A stretch of DNA of 64,000 nucleotides from Coprenecus sp949297365 (GTDB lineage: Bacteria; Bacteroidota; Bacteroidia; Bacteroidales; UBA932): assembly GCA_963931055.1 (NCBI GenBank), contig OZ006987.1, positions 2,108,001 to 2,172,000 on the forward strand. Direction: 5' to 3'. The notes beneath the pieces were generated by a model. The model made no database searches. It saw only the letters and a program-made list of their open reading frames with translations, and was not told where the DNA came from. This document shows, one piece after another, positions 48,440 to 57,773 of the stretch (position 1 is its first letter; each line of letters starts with the position of its first letter). The translations under genes and the position numbers were made by a program.

Positions 48440-50284
48440 CTATACTATTTCAAGAATCAGGTCAGAACGCAGATTCTGACGGATAAACGCCTGTCTGTCA
48501 ATGGTATTTTTCCCCATATAGAACTGAAGCAGAGTAGGGATGCTGTCATCCGAGTCCAGACGGACCGGGTCCAGTCTCATATTCTCACCGATGAAGTCCT
48601 TGAACTCATCGGGCGAGATCTCTCCGAGACCTTTGAAGCGGGTGATCTCGGCCCCGGAACCTATCTCCTTGACGGCGGCCTCCTTTTCCTCCTCACTGTA
48701 GCAGTATATGCTCCGCTTCTTGTTGCAGACCCTGAACAGGGGTGTCTGGAGGATATGGACATGTCCCTGACGCACCAGCTCCGGGTAGTATTTGAGGAAG
48801 AAACTGACCATCAGCAGGCGGATGTGCATGCCGTCCACGTCGGCATCGGTGGCGATGATAATCTTGTTGTAGCGGAGGTTGTCCATGTCCTCGTCCACGT
48901 TGAGCGCGGCCTTGAGCAGGAGCAGTTCCTCGTTCTCGCGGACTTCCTTCTCGCTTTTCTGGACGCAGTTCAGCGGTTTGCCCCTGAGGCTGAAGACGGC
49001 CTGTGTGTTCACGTCGCGGATCTTGGTGATGGAGCCGCTGGCGGAGTCTCCCTCGGTGATGAAAATGGATGACTGTTCGGAGAGCTCGTTGCGCGAGTCG
49101 GTATAGTGTACGCGGCAGTCCCTTAGCTTCTTGTTGCAGAGACTGGCTTTCTTGACCTTCTCCTTCAGGTTCTTCTGCAGGCCGGATATGGCTTTGCGCT
49201 CTTTCTCCGAGGCCTGTATCTTCTTCAGCATGACGGATGCAGTCTCGGGATGCTTGTGGAGGTAGTTGTCCAGTTCCTCCTCCACGAAGTCGCCTATGAA
49301 GGATCGGACTGACAGGCCTGGACGCACGTCCTTGGAACTGAGCTTGGTCTTGGTCTGGTTGCCGAAGCCGGGCTCATTGACGCGGATGCTGATGGCTCCG
49401 ACTATCGACTGGCGGACATCCGCCGGCTCGAAGTCTTTCTTGAAATGCTCCTTGACGGTCTTGGCCACGGCCTCGCGGAAAGCGGCGAGATGTGTACCGC
49501 CCTGAGTCGTATTCTGGCCGTTGACAAAGGATGCGATATTCTCCCCGTTGCTCTCTCCGTGGGTTATGACGCACTCGATGTCCTCACCTTTAAGATGGAT
49601 GGGAGGGTACAGCGGTTCTGCCGCCATGGTCTCGTTGACCAGGTCGAGCAGGCCGTTTGCCGAGTGGTAAACGGTACCGTTGAGCCTGAGGGTGAGTCCG
49701 GTGTTGAGGTAGGCGTAGTTGCGCACCATGGTCTCGATGAACTCCATGTTGTAGGAGTAGTTGTGGAAGACCTCGTCATCTGCGATGAAACTTACGAGCG
49801 TACCGTTCTTCTCGGTGCTGTCGCCGCTCTCGTCGCTTTTCTGTATACCCTTTGAATAAGTCGCGCTGCGGAATTTCCCGTTACGGTAGGATGTGATCTG
49901 AAAATAAACAGATGTGGCATTGACGGCCTTGATACCTATGCCGTTTAGGCCTACACTCTTCTTGAATACTCCGCTGTCGAACTTGCCGCCCGTCATCAGC
50001 TTGCTGGATACGTCCACCACCTTTTCCAGGGGGACACCTCTGCCGAAGTCGCGGACAGTTACCTGACGGCCCTCCACTGTTATGATTATCTCTTTTCCGA
50101 AACCTGACGCGTATTCGTCTATGGAATTGTCTATCACCTCCTTGACCAGTACATACAGGCCGTCATCAGGCATCGAGCCGTCTCCGGTACTGCCTATGTA
50201 CATGCCCGGTCTGGTGCGGATGTGGGTGTACCAGTCCAGAGTCTCTATCGCACTGCTGTCGTAATTTCTTAATTCTTCGCTCAT
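48440..50284 (-). CDS. parE: DNA topoisomerase IV subunit B
   Basis: The 614-residue protein is a GyrB/ParE-type ATPase subunit: RPGMYIGSTGDGSMPDDGLY, VIDNSIDEYASG, the metal site EGDSASGS (ITEGDSASG) and ATDADVDGMHI, and TRFKGLGEISPDEFKDFIG. It decatenates daughter chromosomes together with ParC (not in the window). ParE is chosen over GyrB because of its shorter length and because bacteroidal GyrB has a different N-terminus; this is a judgement, not proof. The start MSEELRNYDSS is used; an upstream ATG adds 11 residues. Confidence 0.9.
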   Translation of the reverse strand: MSEELRNYDSSAIETLDWYTHIRTRPGMYIGSTGDGSMPDDGLYVLVKEVIDNSIDEYASGFGKEIIITVEGRQVTVRDFGRGVPLEKVVDVSSKLMTGGKFDSGVFKKSVGLNGIGIKAVNATSVYFQITSYRNGKFRSATYSKGIQKSDESGDSTEKNGTLVSFIADDEVFHNYSYNMEFIETMVRNYAYLNTGLTLRLNGTVYHSANGLLDLVNETMAAEPLYPPIHLKGEDIECVITHGESNGENIASFVNGQNTTQGGTHLAAFREAVAKTVKEHFKKDFEPADVRQSIVGAISIRVNEPGFGNQTKTKLSSKDVRPGLSVRSFIGDFVEEELDNYLHKHPETASVMLKKIQASEKERKAISGLQKNLKEKVKKASLCNKKLRDCRVHYTDSRNELSEQSSIFITEGDSASGSITKIRDVNTQAVFSLRGKPLNCVQKSEKEVRENEELLLLKAALNVDEDMDNLRYNKIIIATDADVDGMHIRLLMVSFFLKYYPELVRQGHVHILQTPLFRVCNKKRSIYCYSEEEKEAAVKEIGSGAEITRFKGLGEISPDEFKDFIGENMRLDPVRLDSDDSIPTLLQFYMGKNTIDRQAFIRQNLRSDLILEIV

Positions 50285-50314
50285 TATCTTTACAAAGCCA
50301 AATTTGGACTCCTG

Positions 50315-50322
50315 CAAATTTA
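50315..50322 (-). promoter_or_regulatory. -7 element for the parE unit
   Basis: The minus strand reads TAAATTTG, 30 bases before the parE start. Confidence 0.55.
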
Positions 50323-50365
50323 TGAAGTTTTTCGGGAAGAAATGTCCTGCGGGAGAAAAAAATGT

Positions 50366-50373
50366 TACTTTTG
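50366..50373 (+). promoter_or_regulatory. -7 element of the DUF4493/PCMD operon
   Basis: TACTTTTG lies 37 bases before the first ATG of the operon, divergent from the parE promoter. Confidence 0.5.
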
Positions 50374-50410
50374 TCGGATGTAACGGAGTACTAAACCTAA
50401 TTGGAAGCGA

Positions 50411-52153
50411 ATGAGAAAAGCGAAATTTTTTCCAATGTATCTCCTGCTCCTAGTGTCGCTTGTTTCCTGTTCTGTCAGGGAAGAAGTGCCTTTTGAGACC
50501 GGAATGGGCGGTATCCGCCTGGAACTGCTGACGGACCTGACTGCTACCAGGGCCGATGCGGAGGGACAGCTCAGTCCGGAAGACTTCAAGGTTGAGATTA
50601 TCAATCCACAGGGAGTTATTTTCAAAAGATGGGACACCTATGCCGAATATCTGGCGCAGGAGAGTACCGTATTCGCGATAAACGCCGGAGGACCCTATAC
50701 ATTGAGGGCATCTTACGGTGACTCTGCCGCGAGCGGATTCAATGCATTTTTCTTTATCGGAGAACAGGAGTTCACTGTGCAGCCTCAGCAGGTAACCGAT
50801 GTAAGCGTGACTTGCCGTATGGGCAATGTGAAGGTGGCTGTGGAGTTCGGAGACAATATTCGGAAGCAATATACCGAATATACGGCTACTGTAAGCACCT
50901 TGCGCGGCTCGCTGGTCTTTGATAAGGACTGTAAGGAAGCGGGATATCTGCCCTGCGGCGATATTTCGGTCTACGTGGAACTGACCGGCCCTGACGGGGA
51001 GACTTCAGTCTTCACCAACTCAAAGGAGATAGTCGGCGAGCCTGGAGACTTTATCACCCTGAAGATAGATACCGGCGAGGTTCCCGATTCGGAAGTGTCT
51101 CTGACAGTCTCGATAGACCCTGCGACAAATGATCATCAGGTGGATATTGAGCTGCCGTCTGACATGCTGCCAGACAAGGCCGGTGCGGATATGGCCGCCA
51201 TCCCTGACGGAGATGTCTGGGCCACCAGGGTGTATGTGGATATGACGACAGACGGAAATCCGGCGGAGCTCTACCCGGAGGTACGTGCTTACGGCACTTC
51301 GGAATGGAGCCGTCCGTCCTTTACCTCATCGGTGTCCGGCAGCGTCAACAGTGTGACGCTTACCGGGCTGGAGCCTGCCACCAGATATGAGATACGTGCC
51401 AGGTACAAGTCTGCCGTCTCGTCCGTGCAGGAGTTCACTACCGAAACAACACAGCAGGTGGAGAATGCCGGCTTTGAGGAGTGGAGCGAATGGACATACT
51501 ATGTGAACAAGACAGGATTGTTCTGGGGAGATGATGTATATCAGACCAATTACGCTCCGTACCTGAACGAGGAATCCAGGTGGTGGGACTGCAACAACTC
51601 TGAGACAACTCCCGGAGACAGGACCAACACCGGTGCATCCTATAAGAGTTTCCCGATGGTCTCTTATGTTGAGGGGCATGAAAGCAACAGGGCAGCTCAG
51701 ATGATGACCATTGCTGTAAGCAATTCAGCGACCAGCGGGACGGCGCCTTTCCCAACGGTCGGTTTCGGCCGCATATTCACAGGTGTGTACGGCGGGGAGC
51801 AGGGCCGTCCTTTCGCCTCCCGTCCGACCCGGATGAGCTTCTGGTATAAATACTCACCGTATGATTCGGACAGTTTCAAGGCCTATGTCTCCGTAAAGAG
51901 CGGGGATACGGTGATAGGAGAGGGCACGCTCACATCTTCGTCCTCAGTCTCCTCGTGGACGCAGGTCTATGTGGATATAAATTATACCGTGACAGACCTG
52001 AAGGCAGATGCTATATATGTGGAGTTTGTCTGCGGTTCAGGAAAGGATAAATGGCAGTACGGTATGGATATCATCTACGGCGGCGGCCTGTCGGCCAATG
52101 TACATGGCGGCAGTATCCTGGCAGTGGACGATATAGAACTTATGTATGAATAA
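50411..52153 (+). CDS. DUF4493-FN3-PCMD lipoprotein
   Basis: The 580-residue lipoprotein (MRKAKFFPMYLLLLVSLVSC) has an N-terminal DUF4493 domain (about 30-220: TRADAEGQLSPEDFKVEI, VTCRMGNVKVAVEFGDNIRK), an FN3-like stretch (VTLTGLEPATRYEIRARYKS) and a C-terminal PCMD-type domain (about 350-580: VENAGFEEW, RPFASRPTRMSFWYKYSPYD, ILAVDDIELMYE). PCMD means putative carbohydrate metabolism domain; the fold is a lectin-like sandwich. This is the first of five genes likely to form a cell-surface complex. Confidence 0.8.
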   Translation: MRKAKFFPMYLLLLVSLVSCSVREEVPFETGMGGIRLELLTDLTATRADAEGQLSPEDFKVEIINPQGVIFKRWDTYAEYLAQESTVFAINAGGPYTLRASYGDSAASGFNAFFFIGEQEFTVQPQQVTDVSVTCRMGNVKVAVEFGDNIRKQYTEYTATVSTLRGSLVFDKDCKEAGYLPCGDISVYVELTGPDGETSVFTNSKEIVGEPGDFITLKIDTGEVPDSEVSLTVSIDPATNDHQVDIELPSDMLPDKAGADMAAIPDGDVWATRVYVDMTTDGNPAELYPEVRAYGTSEWSRPSFTSSVSGSVNSVTLTGLEPATRYEIRARYKSAVSSVQEFTTETTQQVENAGFEEWSEWTYYVNKTGLFWGDDVYQTNYAPYLNEESRWWDCNNSETTPGDRTNTGASYKSFPMVSYVEGHESNRAAQMMTIAVSNSATSGTAPFPTVGFGRIFTGVYGGEQGRPFASRPTRMSFWYKYSPYDSDSFKAYVSVKSGDTVIGEGTLTSSSSVSSWTQVYVDINYTVTDLKADAIYVEFVCGSGKDKWQYGMDIIYGGGLSANVHGGSILAVDDIELMYE

Positions 52154-52180
52154 AAACTAAAACCTTTAAAATCTATTAAA

Positions 52181-53359
52181 ATGAAAAAGACAATTTTGGC
52201 ATTGACAGTGGCTGTGTCAGCCTTATTGGCCACTGGATGCAACAAAGAAGGAGTGTCATACAGCGGAGACAAGGCTCAGCTGACACTTTCCCTGACAGCA
52301 ACGGGCAGTTTTGTAGAAGTGAGCCCTGTTTCCAAGTCAGAAGAGACAGCAGATGTCAATGAATTTGCAATCAATATCGTGGATGTGGCCAGCGGCAGGA
52401 CGGTGTATTCGTGGGACAGGTACGCGGATATGCCCGGTACGGTCTCTCTGGATCCCGCAGTGTACAGAGTCGAGGCAGGTTCCGGCGAGAAGCAGCCTGT
52501 AGCGTGGAATCAGCCTGTCTTCTTCGGTTCCCAGGAGGTGACTGTTGAGGCCGGAAGCACTGCCCAGGTATCTGTGGTCTGTACTATCGCCAATATGAAA
52601 GTGACGGTCCGCTGTACCGATGCGTTCCTCGCTGAGGTGGAGCAGGACTTTACGGTGACTGTGACGACCGAGGACGGTCCGCTTATCTTCACCAAGGACA
52701 GGATTGACGCAGGGGATGCCGGCTATTTCGACGTGGCGCCTCTGACCATGGACCTGTATGCCGTCAGAAAGAACGGAGGTACGGTCACTCATCATATGGA
52801 GATATCCGAGGTGGCGGCAAGAGACCATCATATCTTTACTCTTGATGCCGGCGGTACCGGATATGCCGATTTCTCCAATGGAATAAGCATCGACTATGCC
52901 TGCAACGAGAAAGAGGAGCATATCATCATCGACGGTACTGACGAGCCTGATACGCCGGGAGCGGATGCGGTCACCATTACCGCCACGGCCGGCATAGACG
53001 CACCGGTTACCTACAGCAAGTCTGAGCTGCCCTCGGAGTTCAACCTTACGGTAAGCGCGCCTGCGGGTATTGAGAAATACGAAGTCAATATCCTGTCTGC
53101 CGGACTGCGCGGTCTGCTGGACATGATGCAGATGGACTATTCCGTGGATCTTGCCAATATGAGTGCGAAGGAGGAAGGTTTCTGGGGCTCTCTGTTCGGA
53201 ATCACATCGGATGACGTGAAAGGGCAGACGGATGTGGTCTTCCAGATAGGCGCCTTTCTGGCGGCCATGCCGGCAGAGACCAACGAGCTCCAGGTAGTCA
53301 TTACAGACAAGAACGGAGAGACGGCGACAGCGGCCCTTACTATAATAATGACAGAATAA
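52181..53359 (+). CDS. DUF4493 lipoprotein
   Basis: The 392-residue lipoprotein (MKKTILALTVAVSALLATGC) has the DUF4493 head (about 25-235: EFAINIVDVASGRTVYSWDR, VSVVCTIANMKVTVRCTDAF) like its neighbours but no PCMD tail. Instead the C-terminal part (GADAVTITATAGIDAPVTYS, FNLTVSAPAGIEKYEVNILS) resembles the DUF4493 variants that end in a beta domain. It follows 27 bases after the first gene. Loss of the PCMD tail suggests a bridging subunit rather than a ligand-binding one. Confidence 0.75.
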   Translation: MKKTILALTVAVSALLATGCNKEGVSYSGDKAQLTLSLTATGSFVEVSPVSKSEETADVNEFAINIVDVASGRTVYSWDRYADMPGTVSLDPAVYRVEAGSGEKQPVAWNQPVFFGSQEVTVEAGSTAQVSVVCTIANMKVTVRCTDAFLAEVEQDFTVTVTTEDGPLIFTKDRIDAGDAGYFDVAPLTMDLYAVRKNGGTVTHHMEISEVAARDHHIFTLDAGGTGYADFSNGISIDYACNEKEEHIIIDGTDEPDTPGADAVTITATAGIDAPVTYSKSELPSEFNLTVSAPAGIEKYEVNILSAGLRGLLDMMQMDYSVDLANMSAKEEGFWGSLFGITSDDVKGQTDVVFQIGAFLAAMPAETNELQVVITDKNGETATAALTIIMTE

Positions 53360-53374
53360 CGGGAGGGACTAGTC

Positions 53375-55108
53375 ATGAAAAATATACTTAAAGTCAGCGT
53401 AATCGCGCTTATGGCCAGTGCTGTGGCTGTCTCATGCTCCCGTAATGATGTTCTCGGTCCGGGCAGCGGGGAGAAGGGATTTCTCAGACTCAATATCTCC
53501 TCAGACCTGACGGTGACGGAGGTCAAGGCGCAGGAGGATGACCCGACATTTAAGGTGGTAATCAAGAATTACGAGAACGGAGTGATAGTGAAGACAATTG
53601 AGGATCATCACACTATAATGGACGAGCCTGTCTCTCTTACGGAGGGCAAGTATATAGTGGAGGCCACCAACGGTGAGGATGTGGAGGCCGCTTTTGACGC
53701 GCCTTACTATAAAGGGGCTGATACGGTGGATGTCCTGGCCGGGGAAAGCGCCTATGCGGATATCGTCTGCACTCTGGCCAATGTGAAGGCTACGGTGACG
53801 GTCTCGGAGAATGTCCGGATCAATTTTACGGAGTACTCTGTGACCGTGTCCAACGGCAATGAGGGCGGCTCGTTGGTCTATGCCGGGGAGACTATGGCCT
53901 CGGAGGGCTATTTCAAGTGTACCGGCACTCTGAACTGGACTATCGATTTGGTCAATAATGACGGGGACAGATTCTCCCAGTCAGGTGAGGTCTCCGATGT
54001 TGAGCCAAGGGATCACTATAAGTTCAGTTTTGATGTGGAGGGCGGCACTTCGACAAGCGGGGGGCTGGCCCTGAAAGTCACTGTGGACGGTGCGCTTAAC
54101 GACAAGGAGCATATCATAGACATCATCGATCTGCCCGTGCAGAGCGTGGAAGTTACTACCGGCAGCGTCAACCCGTGGGCGATGTTCGCCTATGTGAACG
54201 GTGAATATACCACTGAGTCGGCTCCCGAGGGACTTGGATTCCAGTACAGGAAGGCCTCGGAGACAGAGTGGACGGATTTCGCAGGTGAGATCTCATACGA
54301 AGGCAAGACATTCTCGGCCCGTATCACGGGCTTGGAGCCTGAGACCCTGTATGAGTTCAGGGCCGTATCGGCACAGGACAGGCGGGATGACAGTGCAGTG
54401 CAGTTTACGACCGAGGCGGCGGACCAGCTGCCCAACTTCAACTTCGATTCTTGGTACAAGGACGGAAAGAACTGGTATGCCAATGCAGATATGGGTGACA
54501 ATTATTTCTGGGATTCCGGAAATAAGGGAGCCAACACACTGAGCGAGGTGAACCCGACATCTCCGGAAGAGACATTTGTGGTCTCCGGAAAGGCTGTAAG
54601 GATGGAGTCCAAATATGTGATACTGGCCTTTGCAGGGGGCAATATCTATTCCGGCTCGTTCGGTTCGGTGTCCGGTCTGGGAGCTTCGATTAACTTCGGC
54701 CGCCCGTACACCTGCCGTCCGACCGCCCTGCACGGATGGTATTCGTATGCACCTAAAGCAATAGACAAGGTGAAGGCTCCTTATGAGGATCTGAAGGGAA
54801 CTATGGATGTCGGCAAGATATATGTTGCTCTGACGGACTGGAGCTCTCCGTTCAATGTGAACACCAATACCGGAACATTCTTCGTTCCTGACGAGGATCC
54901 GGCAGTGATAGCCTATGGAGAACTGGAGATTCCCGAAAACTCAAACGGAGAGTATAAGGAGTTTACCATCGATCTGGAGTACCGCGACCTGGAGCGCATA
55001 CCTACTCATGTGCTCGTAGTGGCCACTGCCAGCAAGTATGCCGACTATTTTACCGGCGGAGTGGGCAGTACCATGTATATAGACGAATTTGAATTCTTGT
55101 TTGAATGA
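53375..55108 (+). CDS. DUF4493-FN3-PCMD lipoprotein
   Basis: The 577-residue lipoprotein (MKNILKVSVIALMASAVAVS before Cys) repeats the plan of the first operon gene: DUF4493 (VKAQEDDPTFKVVIKNYENG), FN3-like part (FSARITGLEPETLYEFRAVS) and PCMD domain (LPNFNFDSWYKDGKNWYANA, RPYTCRPTALHGWYSYAPKA, YFTGGVGSTMYIDEFEFLFE). The PCMD part is longer than in the first gene (about 220 residues). The stop overlaps the next gene's ATG by four bases. Confidence 0.82.
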   Translation: MKNILKVSVIALMASAVAVSCSRNDVLGPGSGEKGFLRLNISSDLTVTEVKAQEDDPTFKVVIKNYENGVIVKTIEDHHTIMDEPVSLTEGKYIVEATNGEDVEAAFDAPYYKGADTVDVLAGESAYADIVCTLANVKATVTVSENVRINFTEYSVTVSNGNEGGSLVYAGETMASEGYFKCTGTLNWTIDLVNNDGDRFSQSGEVSDVEPRDHYKFSFDVEGGTSTSGGLALKVTVDGALNDKEHIIDIIDLPVQSVEVTTGSVNPWAMFAYVNGEYTTESAPEGLGFQYRKASETEWTDFAGEISYEGKTFSARITGLEPETLYEFRAVSAQDRRDDSAVQFTTEAADQLPNFNFDSWYKDGKNWYANADMGDNYFWDSGNKGANTLSEVNPTSPEETFVVSGKAVRMESKYVILAFAGGNIYSGSFGSVSGLGASINFGRPYTCRPTALHGWYSYAPKAIDKVKAPYEDLKGTMDVGKIYVALTDWSSPFNVNTNTGTFFVPDEDPAVIAYGELEIPENSNGEYKEFTIDLEYRDLERIPTHVLVVATASKYADYFTGGVGSTMYIDEFEFLFE

Positions 55109-55905
55109 TAAAAAAGGCTAATATCAGTTTTGCGGGGCTATGTCTGCTGACAGTGCTTCTTTCGGCTTTTCCGTTCTCATCCACGGGAGCGGAAAAGTTT
55201 GACCGTGGTCTGGATCATAGGGACGCGCCTGTGTTTATGCCCAAAGGACAGTTGATGTTCGGAGGCACGGTGTCGTACAGGGACTACAGTTTCTATGACT
55301 ACACGTTCCTGATACTTGATGACATGAATATCAATGCCTATACCCTTTCTGTCACACCCAGTATATATTACTCCTTTGCCAAGAATATGGCAGTGGGCGT
55401 AAAGTTTTCCTATAAGAGAACGCTCGGAAGGGTAGACCAGACCGATATATCTCTGTCTGATGACCTTTCCTTCGGGATATCTGATTTCTATACCCTGCAG
55501 CACACATACTACGGTTCCGTGTCCTACCGTTATTATATACCGATAGGAAAGAGCAGGGTGTTCGGAATATTCAGCGACATATCCCTGAACTTCGGGGCCG
55601 GCCAGGGCAAGTCCCTCAACGGCAGGGGAGACAATCTGACCGGAGTCTACCAGAACATCCTGGACATCGGTATCGATGTGATCCCGGGTATAGCAGTCTT
55701 CGTTACAAACGAGATGTGCGTGGAGGCCTCTGTCGGTATCCTCGGTCTGGAATGGAAGCGGATATCGCAGACAACCAACCAGGTGTACGAGGGCAGTTAT
55801 GAGACATCGAAGGCCAATTTCAAGCTCAACCTGCTGTCTATCAACATAGGAGTCAATTTCGTGCTGCCGGTGCTCAACGAGAAGCCGTCAGCGTCAAAAA
55901 ACTGA
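55105..55905 (+). CDS. Outer-membrane beta-barrel protein
   Basis: The 266-residue protein has an N-terminal signal (NISFAGLCLLTVLLSAFPFS, ending STGAEKF) and amphipathic strands with aromatic belts: MFGGTVSYRDYSFYDYTFLI, SVTPSIYYSFAKNMAVGVKF, GSVSYRYYIPIGKSRVFGIF, and the final LLSINIGVNFVLPVL. About eight to ten strands can be counted. It is not a TonB receptor. Set among DUF4493 and PCMD lipoproteins, it may anchor or export them. The start overlaps the previous stop. Confidence 0.75.
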   Translation: MIKKANISFAGLCLLTVLLSAFPFSSTGAEKFDRGLDHRDAPVFMPKGQLMFGGTVSYRDYSFYDYTFLILDDMNINAYTLSVTPSIYYSFAKNMAVGVKFSYKRTLGRVDQTDISLSDDLSFGISDFYTLQHTYYGSVSYRYYIPIGKSRVFGIFSDISLNFGAGQGKSLNGRGDNLTGVYQNILDIGIDVIPGIAVFVTNEMCVEASVGILGLEWKRISQTTNQVYEGSYETSKANFKLNLLSINIGVNFVLPVLNEKPSASKN

Positions 55906-55911
55906 TGAGTC

Positions 55912-57534
55912 ATGTCGTCCAGGAAAAATATCATTTGCGCCCTGATGTCCGCGGCAATTCTGCTTGCGGCTTCCGGATGTATAAAGAATGACATCCCTTA
56001 TCCCAGGAGACTGGGGACTATAACCGCCTTTGAGGTTCAGGGGCAGCTGTCCGCGGCTGTGATCGACTCATCCGCGCTGACGGTGTCCGTGGATATGGCT
56101 GATACGGTGATTATGGGCCATGTCCGTCTGCTCAGATTCGAGACGTCTTCCAATACGACTGTGTCTCCGGCCATTGACACGGCCTTTGTCGATCTGTCGG
56201 CTCCGTTGTACTATGAGCTGACCACATGGCCCGGGCAGGTGTACCGCTGGACGGTAACAGCCACTCAGACGATTGAGAGATATGTACGGGTACGCAACCA
56301 GATAGGAGAGGCTTCCATCAACCCCGACGAGCATGAGGCCGTGGTCTATGTGACTTTGGATACTCCTTTGGACTCCATTGAGATTACGGACATGAAACTC
56401 GGTCCATCCAACTCTGTCATCACTCCGGCTCCGAAGTCGGTCAGGGATTTTACCTCACCGCAGGTGTTCACAGTGTCATACAGGGATGTCGTGGAGGAGT
56501 GGACCATGGCTGTCATACCGCGGGAAGTGACGCTGACAACCGAGCCGGCTGATGCGTGGGCGTACTCGGCCTATCTTTACGGCATGGTCCCTGAAGGCTC
56601 TGAGGCTCCGGGTTTCAGGTACCGAAAGGCGTCGGACACCGAGTGGACGGAAGTGTCCGGAGTGGAGGTGTCAGGCATGAACGTGAACGCCCGTCTGACA
56701 GGCCTTGAGCCTGAAACGGACTATGTCTACAGGATATATTCCGGAGATGTGGAGGGCAGCGAGGAGACCTTCACTACTGAGGCTGCCGCACAGATGCCCA
56801 ATATGGGTTTTGACCAGTGGATAAAGGACGGCAAGAGCTGGTTTGCCAATCCTGACCTGGACGCAGGTTACTGGTGGGACTCCGGTAATATAGGTGCGAA
56901 TATCATCGGGGAGGCCAATCCGACTTCTCCGGAGGAGAGTTTTCTGGCGGTGTCCGGTGACGGCAAGATGGCCGCAAGGCTGGAGACTGTCAAGGTCGTG
57001 ATAGCCATGGCGGGCGGTAATGTGTTCTCAGGCCATTTCGGAAGCGTGCAGGGACTTGGAGCCGAGGTGTTCTTCGGACGTCCGTTCGAGACCAGGCCGT
57101 TGAGGATGACGGGATGGTACAGTTACGAGCCTGTGCCCATTGACAATGTCAATCCTCCGTCGGGAGTGGACCTTCCCTTCGACCGCAATACTATCGGCGG
57201 GCGGATGGACCGGTGCCATATATTCGTCTATGTGACGGCATGGGACGGACCTTGCAGGGTCAATACCAATGAGCACGTGTATCTCGACGTCAACGACCCG
57301 GACGTAATCGGTTACGGGGAGCTGGTGGACAGCACGGGTACGGGCGGCCAGTATAAGCAGTTCTCGATAGACATAAAGTACCGCGACCACCGTAAGCCGA
57401 CATACTGCGCCGTGGTGGCCGTGGCCAGCAAATATGCGGACTTTTTCACCGGGGGCATCGGCAGTCTGATGTACGTGGATGAGTTTGCCTTCGAATACGA
57501 CGGGGAGCCGGTCTGGGAGGAGCCTGAGTCTTAA
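55912..57534 (+). CDS. PCMD-domain lipoprotein
   Basis: The 540-residue lipoprotein (MSSRKNIICALMSAAILLAA, lipobox ASGC) starts with IKNDIPYPRRLGTITAFEVQ, the typical head of PCMD proteins, followed by two sandwich segments, an FN3-like part (NARLTGLEPETDYVYRIYSG) and a long PCMD domain (MPNMGFDQWIKDGKSWFANP, FFTGGIGSLMYVDEFAFEYD). The PCMD part is clearly related to that of 53375-55108 (KDGKxWxANxD, VASKYADxFTGG). Last gene of the operon. Confidence 0.85.
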   Translation: MSSRKNIICALMSAAILLAASGCIKNDIPYPRRLGTITAFEVQGQLSAAVIDSSALTVSVDMADTVIMGHVRLLRFETSSNTTVSPAIDTAFVDLSAPLYYELTTWPGQVYRWTVTATQTIERYVRVRNQIGEASINPDEHEAVVYVTLDTPLDSIEITDMKLGPSNSVITPAPKSVRDFTSPQVFTVSYRDVVEEWTMAVIPREVTLTTEPADAWAYSAYLYGMVPEGSEAPGFRYRKASDTEWTEVSGVEVSGMNVNARLTGLEPETDYVYRIYSGDVEGSEETFTTEAAAQMPNMGFDQWIKDGKSWFANPDLDAGYWWDSGNIGANIIGEANPTSPEESFLAVSGDGKMAARLETVKVVIAMAGGNVFSGHFGSVQGLGAEVFFGRPFETRPLRMTGWYSYEPVPIDNVNPPSGVDLPFDRNTIGGRMDRCHIFVYVTAWDGPCRVNTNEHVYLDVNDPDVIGYGELVDSTGTGGQYKQFSIDIKYRDHRKPTYCAVVAVASKYADFFTGGIGSLMYVDEFAFEYDGEPVWEEPES

Positions 57535-57568
57535 TAGAGGGCTACAATATAAGATTTGTTTATAAAAA

Positions 57569-57600
57569 TTTGCTTATTTTGAAATATGTCGGTAACTTTG
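57569..57600 (+). promoter_or_regulatory. Promoter with complete -33 and -7 elements
   Basis: TTTG (57569-57572), a 20-base spacer and TAACTTTG (57593-57600) match the Bacteroidetes consensus exactly. The leader to the next ATG is about 165 bases, long enough for regulation, but I see no structure in it. Confidence 0.65.
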
Positions 57601-57773
57601 TTGCCGATAAGCGCATGCTTTGTTTGATGTTTAACTTAATTATAAATTAATTTGTGAGTTTGAGACATTCATACGTTCTTCTTTGCAATTGACATCACGT
57701 CTCTGGATGTTCATGGTGAATTGATGCCGGCAACGGTGATTTCGGATAAATGAAAGTTTTAATTATTTATATT

